From NCBI RefSeq assembly GCF_018323885.1, contig NZ_AP024585.1:4526001-4590000 (forward strand): a DNA stretch of 64,000 nucleotides, given 5' to 3'. The notes beneath the pieces were generated by a model. That model was not told the DNA's origin, ran no database searches, and saw only the letters and a list, made by a program, of their open reading frames with translations. Position 1 is the first letter of the stretch, and each line of letters begins with the position of its first letter. The position numbers were made by a program, and so were the translations under genes. Origin of the DNA: Citrobacter amalonaticus (GTDB lineage Bacteria > Pseudomonadota > Gammaproteobacteria > Enterobacterales > Enterobacteriaceae). Shown piece after piece: positions 8,678-18,325 of the stretch.

Positions 8678-10714
8678 ATGAATTCGTTACAACAACGGTC
8701 AACCCCTTTAGAGCTGACGACGTTACAGAATGGATTTACGCTAACGTACCACCAGCGATTAATTTTACGTCACAGCGAAGCAGCCCCCTGTCTGTGGGTT
8801 GGTGCTGGCGTCGCCGATATCGACATGTTTCGTGGCAACTTCAACATTAAAGACAAACTTAACGAGAAAATTGCCCTGACCGATGCCACGGTCAGTGAAT
8901 CAGCCGGCGGCTGGCGAGTACGCTTTAGTCGTGGTGATGCCGTCAATGCGACGCTGCATATCTCCACCGATGAAGCGGGTCGTTTGCAACTGTATCTGCA
9001 CAATGACGATCCCGACCATAACCGTATCTGGCTGAGACTGGCGGCTAACCCGGATGACCATATCTACGGCTGCGGCGAGCAGTTCTCTTACTTCGACCTG
9101 CGTGGCAAGCCGTTTCCACTGTGGACCAGCGAACAGGGTGTGGGCCGAAATAAGAATAGCTACGTCACCTGGCAGGCCGACTGCAAAGAGAACGCAGGCG
9201 GCGACTACTACTGGACCTTCTTCCCACAACCCACGTTTGTCAGTACGCAGAAGTATTACTGCCACGTTGATAACAGTTGCTACATGAATTTTGACTTCAG
9301 CGCGCCGGATTATCACGAACTGGCGTTGTGGGAGGAGAAAACCACCCTGCGTATTGAATGCGCCGACACCTATATCGCGCTGCTGGAAAAACTGACCGCG
9401 CTGTTAGGTCGCCAACCAGAATTACCGGACTGGATTTATGATGGCGTCACGCTGGGCATTCAAGGCGGCACCGAAGTGTGCCAGAAGAAACTGGATACGA
9501 TGCGTCGCGCTGGCGTGAAGGTAAACGGCATCTGGGCGCAGGACTGGTCCGGGATCCGCATGACATCATTCGGTAAGCGCGTGATGTGGAACTGGAAGTG
9601 GAACAGCGACAACTATCCACAACTGGACAGCCGTATCAAACAGTGGAACGCCGAAGGCGTGCAGTTCCTTTCATATATCAACCCGTATGTCGCCAGCGAT
9701 AAAGACCTGTGCGCCGAAGCGGCAAAGCACGGTTATCTGGCAAAAGATACTTCCGGTAATGATTATCTGGTTGAATTTGGTGAGTTTTACGGCGGCGTGG
9801 TTGATTTGACCAACCCGGCGGCCTACGACTGGTTCAAAGACGTCATCAAGAAAAACATGATCGCACTCGGCTGCGGCGGCTGGATGGCGGACTTTGGCGA
9901 ATACCTGCCGACCGACACGGTTCTGCATAACGGCGTCAGCGCGGAGATCATGCATAACGCCTGGCCTGCGCTGTGGGCAAAATGTAACTACGAGGCATTA
10001 CAGGAAACCGGCAAACTCGGCGAGATCCTGTTCTTTATGCGCGCAGGCTATACCGGCAGTCAGAAATACTCGACCATGATGTGGGCGGGTGACCAGAACG
10101 TGGACTGGAGTCTGGACGATGGACTCGCCTCCGTTATTCCCGCTGCCCTGTCGCTGGCTATGAGCGGTCACGGCCTGCACCACAGCGATATTGGCGGCTA
10201 TACCACTCTGTTTGAGATGAAACGCAGCAAAGAGTTGCTGCTGCGCTGGTGTGATTTCAATGCTTTCACGCCCATGATGCGCACCCACGAAGGTAACCGT
10301 CCCGGTGATAACTGGCAGTTTGACAGCGATGAGGAAACCATCGCCCATTTCGCCAGAATGACGACCGTGTTCACGACGTTGAAGCCGTACCTTAAGCAAG
10401 CCGTCGCGCAAAACGCCGCAACTGGCTTGCCAGTTATGCGTCCGTTGTTCCTGCATTACGAAAACGATGCGCGCACCTACACCCTGAAATACCAGTACCT
10501 GCTGGGGCAAGACCTGCTGGTCGCTCCGGTACATGAGCAGGGCCGCAGCGACTGGACGCTGTATCTGCCGGAGGATCATTGGGTGAATCTCTGGACAGGT
10601 GAAACGCAAAGCGGCGGCGAGGTAACCGTGGATGCGCCAGTAGGTAAACCGCCAGTCTTTTATCGCGCGAAAAGTGAGTGGGCGTCGCTGTTTGCATCTT
10701 TACGCCACATCTAA
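8678..10714 (+). CDS. yihQ: sulfoquinovosidase, GH31
   Basis: GH31 retaining alpha-glycosidase, 678 residues, hydrolysing sulfoquinovosyl glycerol and related sulfolipid remnants to SQ. The nucleophile is Asp405 (GGWMADFGEYLP) and the acid/base is Asp472 (AGDQNVDW). Arg301 and Trp304 (GKRVMWNW), which bind the sulfonate in E. coli YihQ, are present. Two ATGs lie in tandem at 8675 and 8678. I chose the second because its distance from GGAG (6 bases) is better and residue numbers then match E. coli exactly. The first 15 or so residues differ from E. coli. Confidence 0.95.
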   Translation: MNSLQQRSTPLELTTLQNGFTLTYHQRLILRHSEAAPCLWVGAGVADIDMFRGNFNIKDKLNEKIALTDATVSESAGGWRVRFSRGDAVNATLHISTDEAGRLQLYLHNDDPDHNRIWLRLAANPDDHIYGCGEQFSYFDLRGKPFPLWTSEQGVGRNKNSYVTWQADCKENAGGDYYWTFFPQPTFVSTQKYYCHVDNSCYMNFDFSAPDYHELALWEEKTTLRIECADTYIALLEKLTALLGRQPELPDWIYDGVTLGIQGGTEVCQKKLDTMRRAGVKVNGIWAQDWSGIRMTSFGKRVMWNWKWNSDNYPQLDSRIKQWNAEGVQFLSYINPYVASDKDLCAEAAKHGYLAKDTSGNDYLVEFGEFYGGVVDLTNPAAYDWFKDVIKKNMIALGCGGWMADFGEYLPTDTVLHNGVSAEIMHNAWPALWAKCNYEALQETGKLGEILFFMRAGYTGSQKYSTMMWAGDQNVDWSLDDGLASVIPAALSLAMSGHGLHHSDIGGYTTLFEMKRSKELLLRWCDFNAFTPMMRTHEGNRPGDNWQFDSDEETIAHFARMTTVFTTLKPYLKQAVAQNAATGLPVMRPLFLHYENDARTYTLKYQYLLGQDLLVAPVHEQGRSDWTLYLPEDHWVNLWTGETQSGGEVTVDAPVGKPPVFYRAKSEWASLFASLRHI

Positions 10715-10722
10715 TAAGGCTC

Positions 10723-10744
10723 GCCCATGGGAAAACTCATGGGC
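10723..10744 (+). other. intercistronic hairpin yihQ-yihP
   Basis: Inverted repeat GCCCATG / CATGGGC with an 8-base loop in the 45-bp gap between the yihQ stop and the yihP start. No T-run follows, so it looks like an mRNA processing or stability element, not a terminator. Confidence 0.55.
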
Positions 10745-10759
10745 AAATGAGGGATAATC

Positions 10760-12142
10760 ATGAGTCAAAACATAACCAACCCGGCAACCCTACGCTTGCC
10801 CTTTAAGGAAAAACTCGCCTACGGGATGGGTGATTTAGGTTCCAATATTCTTCTGGATATCGGTACGCTCTATTTACTGAAGTTTTATACCGATGTTCTC
10901 GGTTTACCGGGCACCTATGGCGGTATCATTTTTCTTATTGCCAAGTTTTTTACCGCGTTTACCGATATGGGAACCGGTATTATGCTCGATTCACGACGTA
11001 AAATCGGTCCAAAAGGTAAATTCCGTCCTTTTGTTATGTACGCTGCGTTTCCGGTGACCCTGCTGGCTATCGCTAACTTTGTCGGTACACCGTTTGAAAT
11101 CACCGGAAAAACGGTCATGGCGACCGTCCTGTTTATGCTCTACGGGCTGTTCTTCAGCATGATGAACTGTTCCTATGGCGCAATGGTGCCCGCCATCACC
11201 AAAAACCCGGACGAACGCGCCTCGCTCGCCGCCTGGCGGCAGGGTGGCGCGACGCTTGGCCTGCTGCTGTGCACCGTCGGTTTTGTGCCGGTCATGAACC
11301 TGATCGAAGGCAATTCGCAACTGGGGTATATCTTCGCCGCGACGCTGTTCTCGCTGTTCGGGTTGTTCTTTATGTGGTGCTGCTATGCCGGGGTGAAAGA
11401 GCGCTATGTCGAAGTGAAACCTGTCGACGCGGCGCAAAAACCGGGATTATTGCAGTCCTTTCGTGCCATCGCCGGTAACCGTCCGCTTTTCATCCTGTGT
11501 ATTGCCAATCTCTGCACGCTCGGCGCATTTAACGTCAAGCTGGCGATCCAGGTTTATTACACCCAGTACGTGCTGAACGATCCGATTTTGCTGTCGTGGA
11601 TGGGCTTTTTCAGCATGGGCTGTATCTTCATCGGCGTCTTTTTAATGCCGGGGATGGTGCGTCGCTTTGGCAAGAAAAAGGTCTATATCGGTGGCCTGCT
11701 GATCTGGGTTGCAGGCGATCTCCTCAACTACCTCTTCGGCGGAGGCTCGGTCAGTTTTGTCGCGTTCTCCTGCCTGGCATTCTTCGGCTCTGCGTTTGTG
11801 AACAGCCTGAACTGGGCGCTGGTTTCCGACACGGTGGAATACGGCGAATGGCGAACTGGCGTGCGTTCTGAAGGGACGGTTTACACCGGTTTTACGTTCT
11901 TCCGTAAGGTTTCACAGGCGCTGGCCGGCTTCTTCCCGGGATGGATGCTGACCCAAATTGGCTATGTGCCTAACGTGGTGCAATCGGCGGGAACGGTCGA
12001 GGGGTTACGGCAGCTGATCTTTATTTATCCCTGTGCGCTGGCGGTCGTCACCATCATTGCAATGGGCTGTTTCTACAATCTCAACGAAAAAATGTATATC
12101 CGTATCGTTGGCGAAATCGAAGCCCGTAAACAAACGATTTAA
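10760..12142 (+). CDS. yihP: GPH-family sugar:cation symporter of the SQ operon
   Basis: Inner-membrane transporter of 460 residues in the glycoside-pentoside-hexuronide (MelB-like) family with about 12 membrane helices. The N-terminal YGMGDLGSN and the AKFFTAFTDMGTG segment, with its conserved Asp, are typical. It is a close paralogue of the next gene, yihO (shared runs such as GAMVPAITKNP and AIQVYYTQYVLND). Likely moves SQ/SQ-glycerol inward or the end product DHPS outward; the sequence cannot tell which. GAGGGA precedes the ATG. Confidence 0.9.
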   Translation: MSQNITNPATLRLPFKEKLAYGMGDLGSNILLDIGTLYLLKFYTDVLGLPGTYGGIIFLIAKFFTAFTDMGTGIMLDSRRKIGPKGKFRPFVMYAAFPVTLLAIANFVGTPFEITGKTVMATVLFMLYGLFFSMMNCSYGAMVPAITKNPDERASLAAWRQGGATLGLLLCTVGFVPVMNLIEGNSQLGYIFAATLFSLFGLFFMWCCYAGVKERYVEVKPVDAAQKPGLLQSFRAIAGNRPLFILCIANLCTLGAFNVKLAIQVYYTQYVLNDPILLSWMGFFSMGCIFIGVFLMPGMVRRFGKKKVYIGGLLIWVAGDLLNYLFGGGSVSFVAFSCLAFFGSAFVNSLNWALVSDTVEYGEWRTGVRSEGTVYTGFTFFRKVSQALAGFFPGWMLTQIGYVPNVVQSAGTVEGLRQLIFIYPCALAVVTIIAMGCFYNLNEKMYIRIVGEIEARKQTI

Positions 12143-12155
12143 AACAATAATATCC

Positions 12156-12173
12156 AACGCCCTACGGGGCGTT
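12156..12173 (+). other. intercistronic hairpin yihP-yihO
   Basis: Inverted repeat AACGCCC / GGGGCGTT with a 3-base loop between yihP and yihO, just upstream of the yihO ribosome site. No T-run follows. Probably stabilises or tunes the downstream message. Confidence 0.55.
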
Positions 12174-12186
12174 ATGAGAGGCGATT

Positions 12187-13608
12187 ATGTCTGACCATGA
12201 TCCGCTAACGCTGAAACTGAGCCTGCGTGAGAAGTGCGCCTACGGCATAGGTGATTTTGGCTCAAACCTGATGCTGTGTATCGGGACGCTGTATCTGCTT
12301 AAGTTTTATACCGATGTGCTGGGGATGCCTGCGTATTACGGCGGCATAATCTTCCTGGTGGCGAAGTTCTTTACTGCCTTTACCGATATATTAACCGGTG
12401 TATTGCTGGATTCACGCCGTAATATTGGTGTAATGGGTAAATTCCGCCCCTTCATACTTTATGCCTCTTTTCCCGTGGCGCTGGTTGCCAGCGCGCAGTT
12501 CTTTGCCACGGACTTTACCTTAACGGTGAAGACGACGCTGGCCACCCTCCTGTTTATGCTGTTTGGTTTGTTTTATAGCCTTATGAACTGCTCTTATGGT
12601 GCAATGGTGCCAGCTATCACCAAAAACCCGCACGAACGCGCCCAGCTTGCCGCCTGGCGCCAGGGCGGCGCAACCATTGGTCTGCTGCTGTGTACCGTCG
12701 GCTTTATGCCGATTCAGGCGTTGTTTACCCGTTCGCCATCGTTGGGCTATTTAATTGCCGCGCTGATTTTCTCCGTGTGCGGACTGTTCAGTATGTGGTG
12801 GTGTTTCCGTGGCGTTAAGGAACGTTACATCGAAATCGTGCCAGATCACCATAAGCCTGGCATTCTCAAGTCGTTCTGCGCGATTTTCCGCAACCCACCT
12901 CTGTTAGTGCTGTGTATTGCCAATCTGTGTACGCTGGCAGCGTTCAACATCAAACTGGCGATCCAGGTCTATTACACACAGTACGTTCTGAACGATATCC
13001 ATTTGCTCTCATGGATGGGCTTCTTCAGCATGGGGTGCATTCTGGCAGGTGTACTGTTAGTACCCATGACCGTAAGGCGTTTCGGTAAAAAACAGGTTTA
13101 TCTCGGAGGGCTAACACTCTGGGCAGTTGGGGATATCCTGAATTTCTTTTGGGGCGGAACCTCCTTTTTATTCGTCACCTTTTCTTGTGTAGCCTTCTTC
13201 GGTACCGCCTTCGTGAACAGCCTGAACTGGGCACTGGTGCCGGATACCGTGGATTACGGCGAATGGAAAACGGGGATTCGCGCAGAAGGTTCCGTCTATA
13301 CCGGATATACCTTTTCGCGCAAGATTTCCGCTGCGTTGGCGGGGTTCCTGCCCGGAATGATGTTGACCCAGATTGGTTATATCCCCAACATCGCGCAAAG
13401 CGACGCGACCTTACTGGGATTACGCCAGTTAATTTTTCTCTGGCCCTGTGGTCTGGCGATTATTGCTGCACTGACCATGGGTTTCTTTTATAAGCTTAAC
13501 GAGGCGCGTTTCGCTTTTATTATTGAGGAAATAAATCAACGAAAAAAGAACAACACTCGTTCTGACGTAACCAATAACAATAAAAACATCGCTACTGTAA
13601 ATCTTTAA
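12187..13608 (+). CDS. yihO: GPH-family sulfoquinovose transporter (putative importer)
   Basis: MelB-like transporter, 473 residues, about 12 membrane helices, strongly similar to YihP over its whole length (YGIGDFGSN, AKFFTAFTDI, GAMVPAITKNP, AIQVYYTQYVLND). In E. coli YihO is the proposed SQ importer. The C-terminal tail is hydrophilic and Asn/Lys-rich. GAGAGG precedes the ATG. It is 44 bp after yihP and 67 bp before ompL. The YihO/YihP division of labour is not decided by sequence. Confidence 0.91.
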   Translation: MSDHDPLTLKLSLREKCAYGIGDFGSNLMLCIGTLYLLKFYTDVLGMPAYYGGIIFLVAKFFTAFTDILTGVLLDSRRNIGVMGKFRPFILYASFPVALVASAQFFATDFTLTVKTTLATLLFMLFGLFYSLMNCSYGAMVPAITKNPHERAQLAAWRQGGATIGLLLCTVGFMPIQALFTRSPSLGYLIAALIFSVCGLFSMWWCFRGVKERYIEIVPDHHKPGILKSFCAIFRNPPLLVLCIANLCTLAAFNIKLAIQVYYTQYVLNDIHLLSWMGFFSMGCILAGVLLVPMTVRRFGKKQVYLGGLTLWAVGDILNFFWGGTSFLFVTFSCVAFFGTAFVNSLNWALVPDTVDYGEWKTGIRAEGSVYTGYTFSRKISAALAGFLPGMMLTQIGYIPNIAQSDATLLGLRQLIFLWPCGLAIIAALTMGFFYKLNEARFAFIIEEINQRKKNNTRSDVTNNNKNIATVNL

Positions 13609-13617
13609 ACAAATCTT

Positions 13618-13647
13618 GCCGCTATTTCCATCCAGATGGATGGCGGC
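13618..13647 (+). other. intercistronic hairpin yihO-ompL
   Basis: Stem CCATCC / GGATGG (13628-13643, loop AGAT) extended outside a bulge by GCCG / CGGC. It lies in the gap before ompL, with no T-run after it. Confidence 0.5.
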
Positions 13648-13675
13648 TTCCCTACGCTTAAAAAACGGATTTATG

Positions 13676-14368
13676 ATGAAAACATTACATACTCTCATTC
13701 TGTTATCTTCAGTGATATCCACCTCTGTAGTTGCTGGCGCTTATGTCGAAAACCGGGAGGCGTATAATCTGGCATCCGATCAACAAGAGATCATGCTGCG
13801 CGTTGGCTATAACTTTGACATGGGTGCGGGCATTATGCTCACTAATACCTATACGCTCCAGCGTGAAGACGAGTTAAAACACGGCTATAACGAGATCGAG
13901 GGCTGGTATCCGCTCTTCAAACCCACGGATAGATTAACGATCCAACCTGGCGGGTTGATTACCGACAAGAGTATTGGCTCCAGCGGCGCGGTGTATCTGG
14001 ACGTGAATTACAAGTTTACACCGTGGTTTAATCTGACGGTGCGTAACCGCTACAACCATAATAATTACAGCTCGGTCGATTTAAATGGCGATCGGGATAA
14101 TAATGATACCTATGAGATCGGCAACTACTGGAACTTTATTATTACCGATAAATTCTCGTATACCTTTGAACCCCACTATTTTATGCGGGTGAATGATTTT
14201 AATAGCAGCAATGGCAAGGATCATCACTGGGAAATTACGAATACCTTCCGTTATCGGATCAACCAGAACTGGCTGCCCTACTTCGAACTGCGCTGGCTGG
14301 ACCGGAACGTAGAACCCTATCACCGCGAACAAAATCAGATTCGCGTTGGGGTTAAATATTTCTTCTGA
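13676..14368 (+). CDS. ompL: KdgM-family outer membrane porin OmpL
   Basis: Small outer-membrane beta-barrel, 230 residues. The signal peptide is MKTLHTLILLSSVISTSVVA and the mature protein begins GAYVENREAYN. Alternating aromatic and polar strands follow, and the protein ends in the typical terminal Phe (VGVKYFF). Related to the KdgM/NanC family of oligosaccharide channels; by context it probably lets SQ glycosides through the outer membrane. The open frame extends 20 codons upstream, but the ATG pair at 13673/13676 immediately precedes the signal peptide. The last 31 bases of the gene are duplicated at 14611-14641. Confidence 0.93.
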   Translation: MKTLHTLILLSSVISTSVVAGAYVENREAYNLASDQQEIMLRVGYNFDMGAGIMLTNTYTLQREDELKHGYNEIEGWYPLFKPTDRLTIQPGGLITDKSIGSSGAVYLDVNYKFTPWFNLTVRNRYNHNNYSSVDLNGDRDNNDTYEIGNYWNFIITDKFSYTFEPHYFMRVNDFNSSNGKDHHWEITNTFRYRINQNWLPYFELRWLDRNVEPYHREQNQIRVGVKYFF

Positions 14369-14384
14369 ATAGATTGAGGTAAAG

Positions 14385-14412
14385 AAAAGCCGCTGAAATC
14401 AGCGGCTTTTTT
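14385..14412. terminator. ompL terminator (copy 1 of a duplicated terminator)
   Basis: Stem AAAAGCCGCTGA / TCAGCGGCTTTTTT with a short loop, 17 bases after the ompL stop, followed by a T-run. Nearly symmetrical, so it works for both strands. Its perfect copy is at 14658-14685. Confidence 0.9.
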
Positions 14413-14429
14413 CGTCACAAGATTATCAA

Positions 14430-14610
14430 TTAATCTTCTTTCGGACCACGGTTCGCGCGGCGGCGATCGTTTTCCGTCAGGTGACGTTTACGAATACGGA
14501 TAGACTGCGGCGTCACTTCTACCAGTTCGTCGTCATCGATGAACTCCAGAGCTTGTTCCAGAGTCATCTTAACCGGCGGAACCAGAACCGTGGCTTCGTC
14601 AGTACCGGAA
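14430..14610 (-). pseudogene. duplicated 3' fragment of bipA
   Basis: Identical to bipA codons 548-607 and its stop (14703-14883), but cut off at 14610 where the sequence jumps into the ompL end. No start or ribosome site. The copy lies downstream of the bipA terminator at 14658-14685, so it is probably hardly transcribed. Confidence 0.93.
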
Positions 14611-14883
14611 GATTCGCGTTGGGGTTAAATATTTCTTCTGAATAGATTGAGGTAAAGAAAAGCCGCTGAAATCAGCGGCTTTTTTCGTCACAAGATTATC
14701 AATTAATCTTCTTTCGGACCACGGTTCGCGCGGCGGCGATCGTTTTCCGTCAGGTGACGTTTACGAATACGGATAGACTGCGGCGTCACTTCTACCAGTT
14801 CGTCGTCATCGATGAACTCCAGAGCTTGTTCCAGAGTCATCTTAACCGGCGGAACCAGAACCGTGGCTTCGTCAGTACCGGAA
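14611..14883. repeat. 273-bp tandem duplication, copy 2
   Basis: Second perfect copy. Its left end (14611-14641) repeats the last 31 bases of ompL without the rest of the gene; its right end (14703-14883) is the genuine 3' end of bipA. The junction at 14610/14611 joins GTACCGGAA to GATTCGCG, and the two parent ends share only about two bases (AG). Confidence 0.97.
14658..14685. terminator. bipA terminator (copy 2 of a duplicated terminator)
   Basis: Same hairpin as at 14385-14412. Reading leftward it follows the bipA stop by 17 bases and is followed by TTTTCTTT, so it should end the bipA transcript before the duplicated fragment. Confidence 0.88.
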
Positions 14884-16526
14884 GCACGCATGTTGGTCAG
14901 TTTCTTACCGGTCAGGCAGTTTACCGTCAGGTCGTTAGAACGGCTATGAATACCGATGATCTGGCCTTCGTACACTTCAGCACCGTGACCCAGGAACAGC
15001 TTACCGCGGTCCTGCAGGCTGAACAGTGCAAACGCAACCGCTTTACCCTGACCGTTGGAGATCAGTACGCCGTTCTGGCGCTGACCCACTTCACCCGGAC
15101 GTACGTCGTCGTAGTGGCTGAAGGTGGAGTACAGCAGACCGGTACCGGAGGTCATGGTCATGAATTCTGAACGGAAGCCGATCAGACCACGGCTTGGAAT
15201 CACGTAGTCGAGACGTACGCGGCCTTTGCCATCTGGATTCATATTTTTCAGGTCGCCTTTACGCTCGCCCAGTGCCTGCATGACAGAACCCTGGTGCTGC
15301 TCTTCAACGTCCAGCGTCACGTTCTCGAACGGCTCTTGTTTACGACCATCGATTTCGCGGAAGATAACTTTCGGACGGGAAACCGCCATTTCGAAACCTT
15401 CACGACGCATGTTTTCGATCAGAACAGACAGGTGCAGCTCACCACGACCGGATACACGGAACGCGTCCGCATCTTCAGTTTCTTCAACACGCAGTGCAAC
15501 GTTGTGCACCAGCTCTTTGTTCAGGCGGTCAAGGATCTGACGAGAGGTAACGTATTTACCTTCTTTGCCACAGAACGGAGAGGTGTTGACGTTGAAGAAC
15601 ATGGTGACGGTCGGTTCATCAACAGACAGTGCCGGCAGCGCTTCCACATTCTGCGGATCGCAGATGGTGTCAGAGATGTTCAGCTCGCCCAGACCGGTGA
15701 TCGCGATGATGTCGCCTGCTTCTGCCAGATCGCTATCGATACGCTCCAGACCCAGGTGAGTCAGGACTTTACCGACTTTACCGTTGCGAGTTTTGCCTTC
15801 GCTATCCACGATAGTAATCTGCTGGTTCGGCTTCACTTTACCGCGTTTGATGCGGCCGATACCGATAACGCCAACGTAGTTGTTGTAGTCCAGCTGAGAG
15901 ATCTGCATCTGGAACGGACCATCAAGGTCAACGTCCGGCGCAGGTACGTGGTCGACAATCGCCTGATACAGCGGGGTCATGTCTTCCGCCATATCTTCGT
16001 GATCCAGACCAGCAATACCGTTCAGCGCAGAAGCGTAGATGATCGGGAAATCCAGCTGTTCGTCGGTCGCGTCGAGGTTCACAAACAGGTCAAATACCTG
16101 ATCGACAACCCAGTCCGGACGCGCGCCAGGACGGTCAACTTTGTTGATGACCACGATCGGCTTCAGGCCATGCGCAAAGGCTTTTTTGGTCACGAAGCGC
16201 GTCTGCGGCATTGGGCCGTCAAATGCGTCAACCACCAGCAGCACAGAGTCAACCATGGACATGACACGCTCAACTTCACCACCGAAGTCTGCGTGCCCAG
16301 GGGTATCAACGATGTTGATACGATAATCATTCCATTTGATAGCGGTGTTTTTCGCGAGGATGGTAATCCCACGCTCTTTCTCCAAATCGTTGGAGTCCAT
16401 CACACGCTCTTGAGTTTCGGCACGAGAGTCGAACGTACCGGATTGCTGCAGCAGCTTATCAACCAGGGTAGTTTTACCATGGTCGACGTGCGCGATGATG
16501 GCGATGTTACGCAAATTTTCGATCAC
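14703..16526 (-). CDS. bipA: ribosome-associated GTPase BipA/TypA
   Basis: Translational GTPase of 607 residues related to EF-G and LepA. Binds ribosomes, helps 50S assembly at low temperature and affects virulence and stress phenotypes. G motifs: AHVDHGKT (12-19), [11 protein letters not shown] and NKVDRPGA; the C-terminal part carries the BipA-specific domain. The start is GTG at 16526 with TGAGG 7 bases before it, as in E. coli. The gene itself is full length; only its last 60 codons are copied next door. It is divergent from glnA. Confidence 0.97.
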   Translation of the reverse strand: MIENLRNIAIIAHVDHGKTTLVDKLLQQSGTFDSRAETQERVMDSNDLEKERGITILAKNTAIKWNDYRINIVDTPGHADFGGEVERVMSMVDSVLLVVDAFDGPMPQTRFVTKKAFAHGLKPIVVINKVDRPGARPDWVVDQVFDLFVNLDATDEQLDFPIIYASALNGIAGLDHEDMAEDMTPLYQAIVDHVPAPDVDLDGPFQMQISQLDYNNYVGVIGIGRIKRGKVKPNQQITIVDSEGKTRNGKVGKVLTHLGLERIDSDLAEAGDIIAITGLGELNISDTICDPQNVEALPALSVDEPTVTMFFNVNTSPFCGKEGKYVTSRQILDRLNKELVHNVALRVEETEDADAFRVSGRGELHLSVLIENMRREGFEMAVSRPKVIFREIDGRKQEPFENVTLDVEEQHQGSVMQALGERKGDLKNMNPDGKGRVRLDYVIPSRGLIGFRSEFMTMTSGTGLLYSTFSHYDDVRPGEVGQRQNGVLISNGQGKAVAFALFSLQDRGKLFLGHGAEVYEGQIIGIHSRSNDLTVNCLTGKKLTNMRASGTDEATVLVPPVKMTLEQALEFIDDDELVEVTPQSIRIRKRHLTENDRRRANRGPKED

Positions 16527-16902
16527 AACTTTGCCTCAGGCATTAGAAATAGCGCGTTATTGTACACGGATTAATCGCACTACAAAACAGGATCACAAAC
16601 ATCCTCCGCAAACAAGTATTGCAGAGTTTCTTTGTGATCGCTTTCACGGAGCGTTAAAAGGGTTATGCACGGTCCATTGCACCAATATGGTGCTTAATGT
16701 TCACATTAAAGCACTATACTGGTGCAACATACACGGCATGGTGCAACCCTTTTGCACGATGGTGCGCATGATAACGCCTTTTAGGGGCAATTTAAAAGTT
16801 GGCACAGATTTCGCTTTATCTTTTTTACGGCGACACGGCCAATGATTAAAGAATTGAACACCTCGTTACCACGACGACTATGACCAATCTGGAGAGTTAA
16901 GT
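16527..16902 (+). promoter_or_regulatory. glnA regulatory region: CRP and NtrC sites, sigma-54 promoter glnAp2
   Basis: CRP-type site TGTGA-N6-TCACG at 16633-16648. Strong NtrC sites TGCACCAATATGGTGC (16678-16693) and AGCACTATACTGGTGCA (16710-16726). Weaker NtrC-like sites cover about 16738-16767. The sigma-54 promoter TTGGCAC-N5-TCGCT lies at 16799-16815 with GG and GC in the standard spacing, predicting a start near 16826. This is the E. coli glnAp1/glnAp2 layout: NtrC-P bound upstream activates glnAp2 in nitrogen limitation and represses the upstream sigma-70 promoter. The leftward bipA promoter must lie in the same interval but is not evident. Confidence 0.92.
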
Positions 16903-18312
16903 ATGTCCGCTGAACACGTTTTGACGATGCTGAATGAGCACGAAGTGAAGTTTGTTGATTTGCGCTTCACTGATACCAAAGGTAAAGAACAGCACGTCAC
17001 GATTCCTGCTCATCAGGTAAATGCCGAATTCTTCGAAGAAGGCAAAATGTTTGACGGCTCTTCGATTGGTGGCTGGAAAGGCATCAATGAATCCGACATG
17101 GTGCTGATGCCGGATGCTTCTACCGCAGTCATCGACCCGTTCTTCGCGGATTCTACGCTGATCATCCGTTGTGACATCCTGGAACCTGGTACCCTGCAAG
17201 GCTATGATCGCGACCCGCGCTCTATCGCCAAGCGTGCTGAAGAATACCTGCGCTCCACCGGCATCGCGGATACCGTTCTGTTTGGGCCAGAACCAGAATT
17301 CTTCCTGTTTGACGATATCCGTTTCGGCGCGTCAATTTCCGGTTCTCACGTGGCTATCGATGACATCGAAGGTGCCTGGAACTCCTCCACCCAGTACGAA
17401 GGTGGTAACAAAGGTCACCGTCCGGCAGTAAAAGGCGGCTACTTCCCGGTTCCACCAGTAGATTCTGCTCAGGACATCCGTTCTGAAATGTGTCTGGTGA
17501 TGGAGCAAATGGGCCTGGTCGTTGAAGCTCACCACCATGAAGTGGCCACTGCGGGTCAGAACGAAGTGGCAACCCGCTTCAACACCATGACCAAAAAAGC
17601 GGACGAAATTCAGATCTACAAATATGTGGTACACAACGTCGCTCACCGCTTCGGCAAAACCGCGACCTTTATGCCAAAACCGATGTTCGGCGATAACGGT
17701 TCCGGTATGCACTGCCACATGTCCCTGTCCAAGAACGGTACCAACCTGTTCTCTGGCGACAAATATGCGGGCCTGTCTGAGCAAGCGCTGTACTACATCG
17801 GCGGCGTAATCAAACACGCTAAAGCGATTAACGCCCTTGCGAACCCGACCACCAACTCATACAAGCGTCTGGTCCCGGGCTACGAAGCACCGGTTATGCT
17901 GGCTTACTCTGCCCGTAACCGTTCTGCCTCTATCCGTATTCCAGTGGTCGCGTCTCCAAAAGCACGTCGTATCGAAGTCCGTTTCCCGGATCCGGCAGCG
18001 AACCCGTACCTGTGCTTTGCAGCACTGCTGATGGCCGGTCTTGACGGCATTAAGAACAAGATCCACCCTGGCGAAGCCATGGACAAAAACCTGTACGACC
18101 TGCCGCCGGAAGAAGCGAAAGAGATCCCACAGGTTGCAGGTTCTCTGGAAGAAGCACTGAACGAGCTGAACCTGGATCGCGAGTTCCTGAAAGCGGGCGG
18201 CGTGTTCACTGATGAAGCTATCGATGCTTACATCGCGCTGCGTATTGAAGAAAACGACCGCGTACGCATGACGCCGCACCCGGTAGAGTTTGAGCTGTAC
18301 TACAGCGTTTAA
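16903..18312 (+). CDS. glnA: glutamine synthetase, type I
   Basis: Glutamine synthetase (GSI-beta), 469 residues; makes glutamine from glutamate, ammonia and ATP as a dodecamer. Visible: the catalytic-domain motif [18 protein letters not shown], the ATP-site region around [17 protein letters not shown], and the adenylylated tyrosine region [10 protein letters not shown] (Tyr397-type), so activity is controlled by GlnE. GAGAG precedes the ATG. First gene of glnA-glnL-glnG, with a terminator and a secondary promoter before glnL. Confidence 0.98.
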   Translation: MSAEHVLTMLNEHEVKFVDLRFTDTKGKEQHVTIPAHQVNAEFFEEGKMFDGSSIGGWKGINESDMVLMPDASTAVIDPFFADSTLIIRCDILEPGTLQGYDRDPRSIAKRAEEYLRSTGIADTVLFGPEPEFFLFDDIRFGASISGSHVAIDDIEGAWNSSTQYEGGNKGHRPAVKGGYFPVPPVDSAQDIRSEMCLVMEQMGLVVEAHHHEVATAGQNEVATRFNTMTKKADEIQIYKYVVHNVAHRFGKTATFMPKPMFGDNGSGMHCHMSLSKNGTNLFSGDKYAGLSEQALYYIGGVIKHAKAINALANPTTNSYKRLVPGYEAPVMLAYSARNRSASIRIPVVASPKARRIEVRFPDPAANPYLCFAALLMAGLDGIKNKIHPGEAMDKNLYDLPPEEAKEIPQVAGSLEEALNELNLDREFLKAGGVFTDEAIDAYIALRIEENDRVRMTPHPVEFELYYSV

Positions 18313-18325
18313 CTGTATCTTAAAA

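Larger units (their letters stand above)
14338..14610. repeat. 273-bp tandem duplication, copy 1
   Basis: Matches 14611-14883 base for base. The unit holds the last 31 bases of ompL, the bidirectional terminator and the last 60 codons of bipA. In this copy the ompL end is in its natural context and the bipA end is the broken one. Confidence 0.97.

Noticed and set aside
14430-14610. bipA tail copy as a separate functional small gene
   Set aside because: It has no start codon context or ribosome site and ends at the duplication junction.
15294-16574. 426-codon ORF antisense to bipA
   Set aside because: Lies wholly opposite the bipA frame, has no ribosome site or family features, and its composition mirrors bipA codons.
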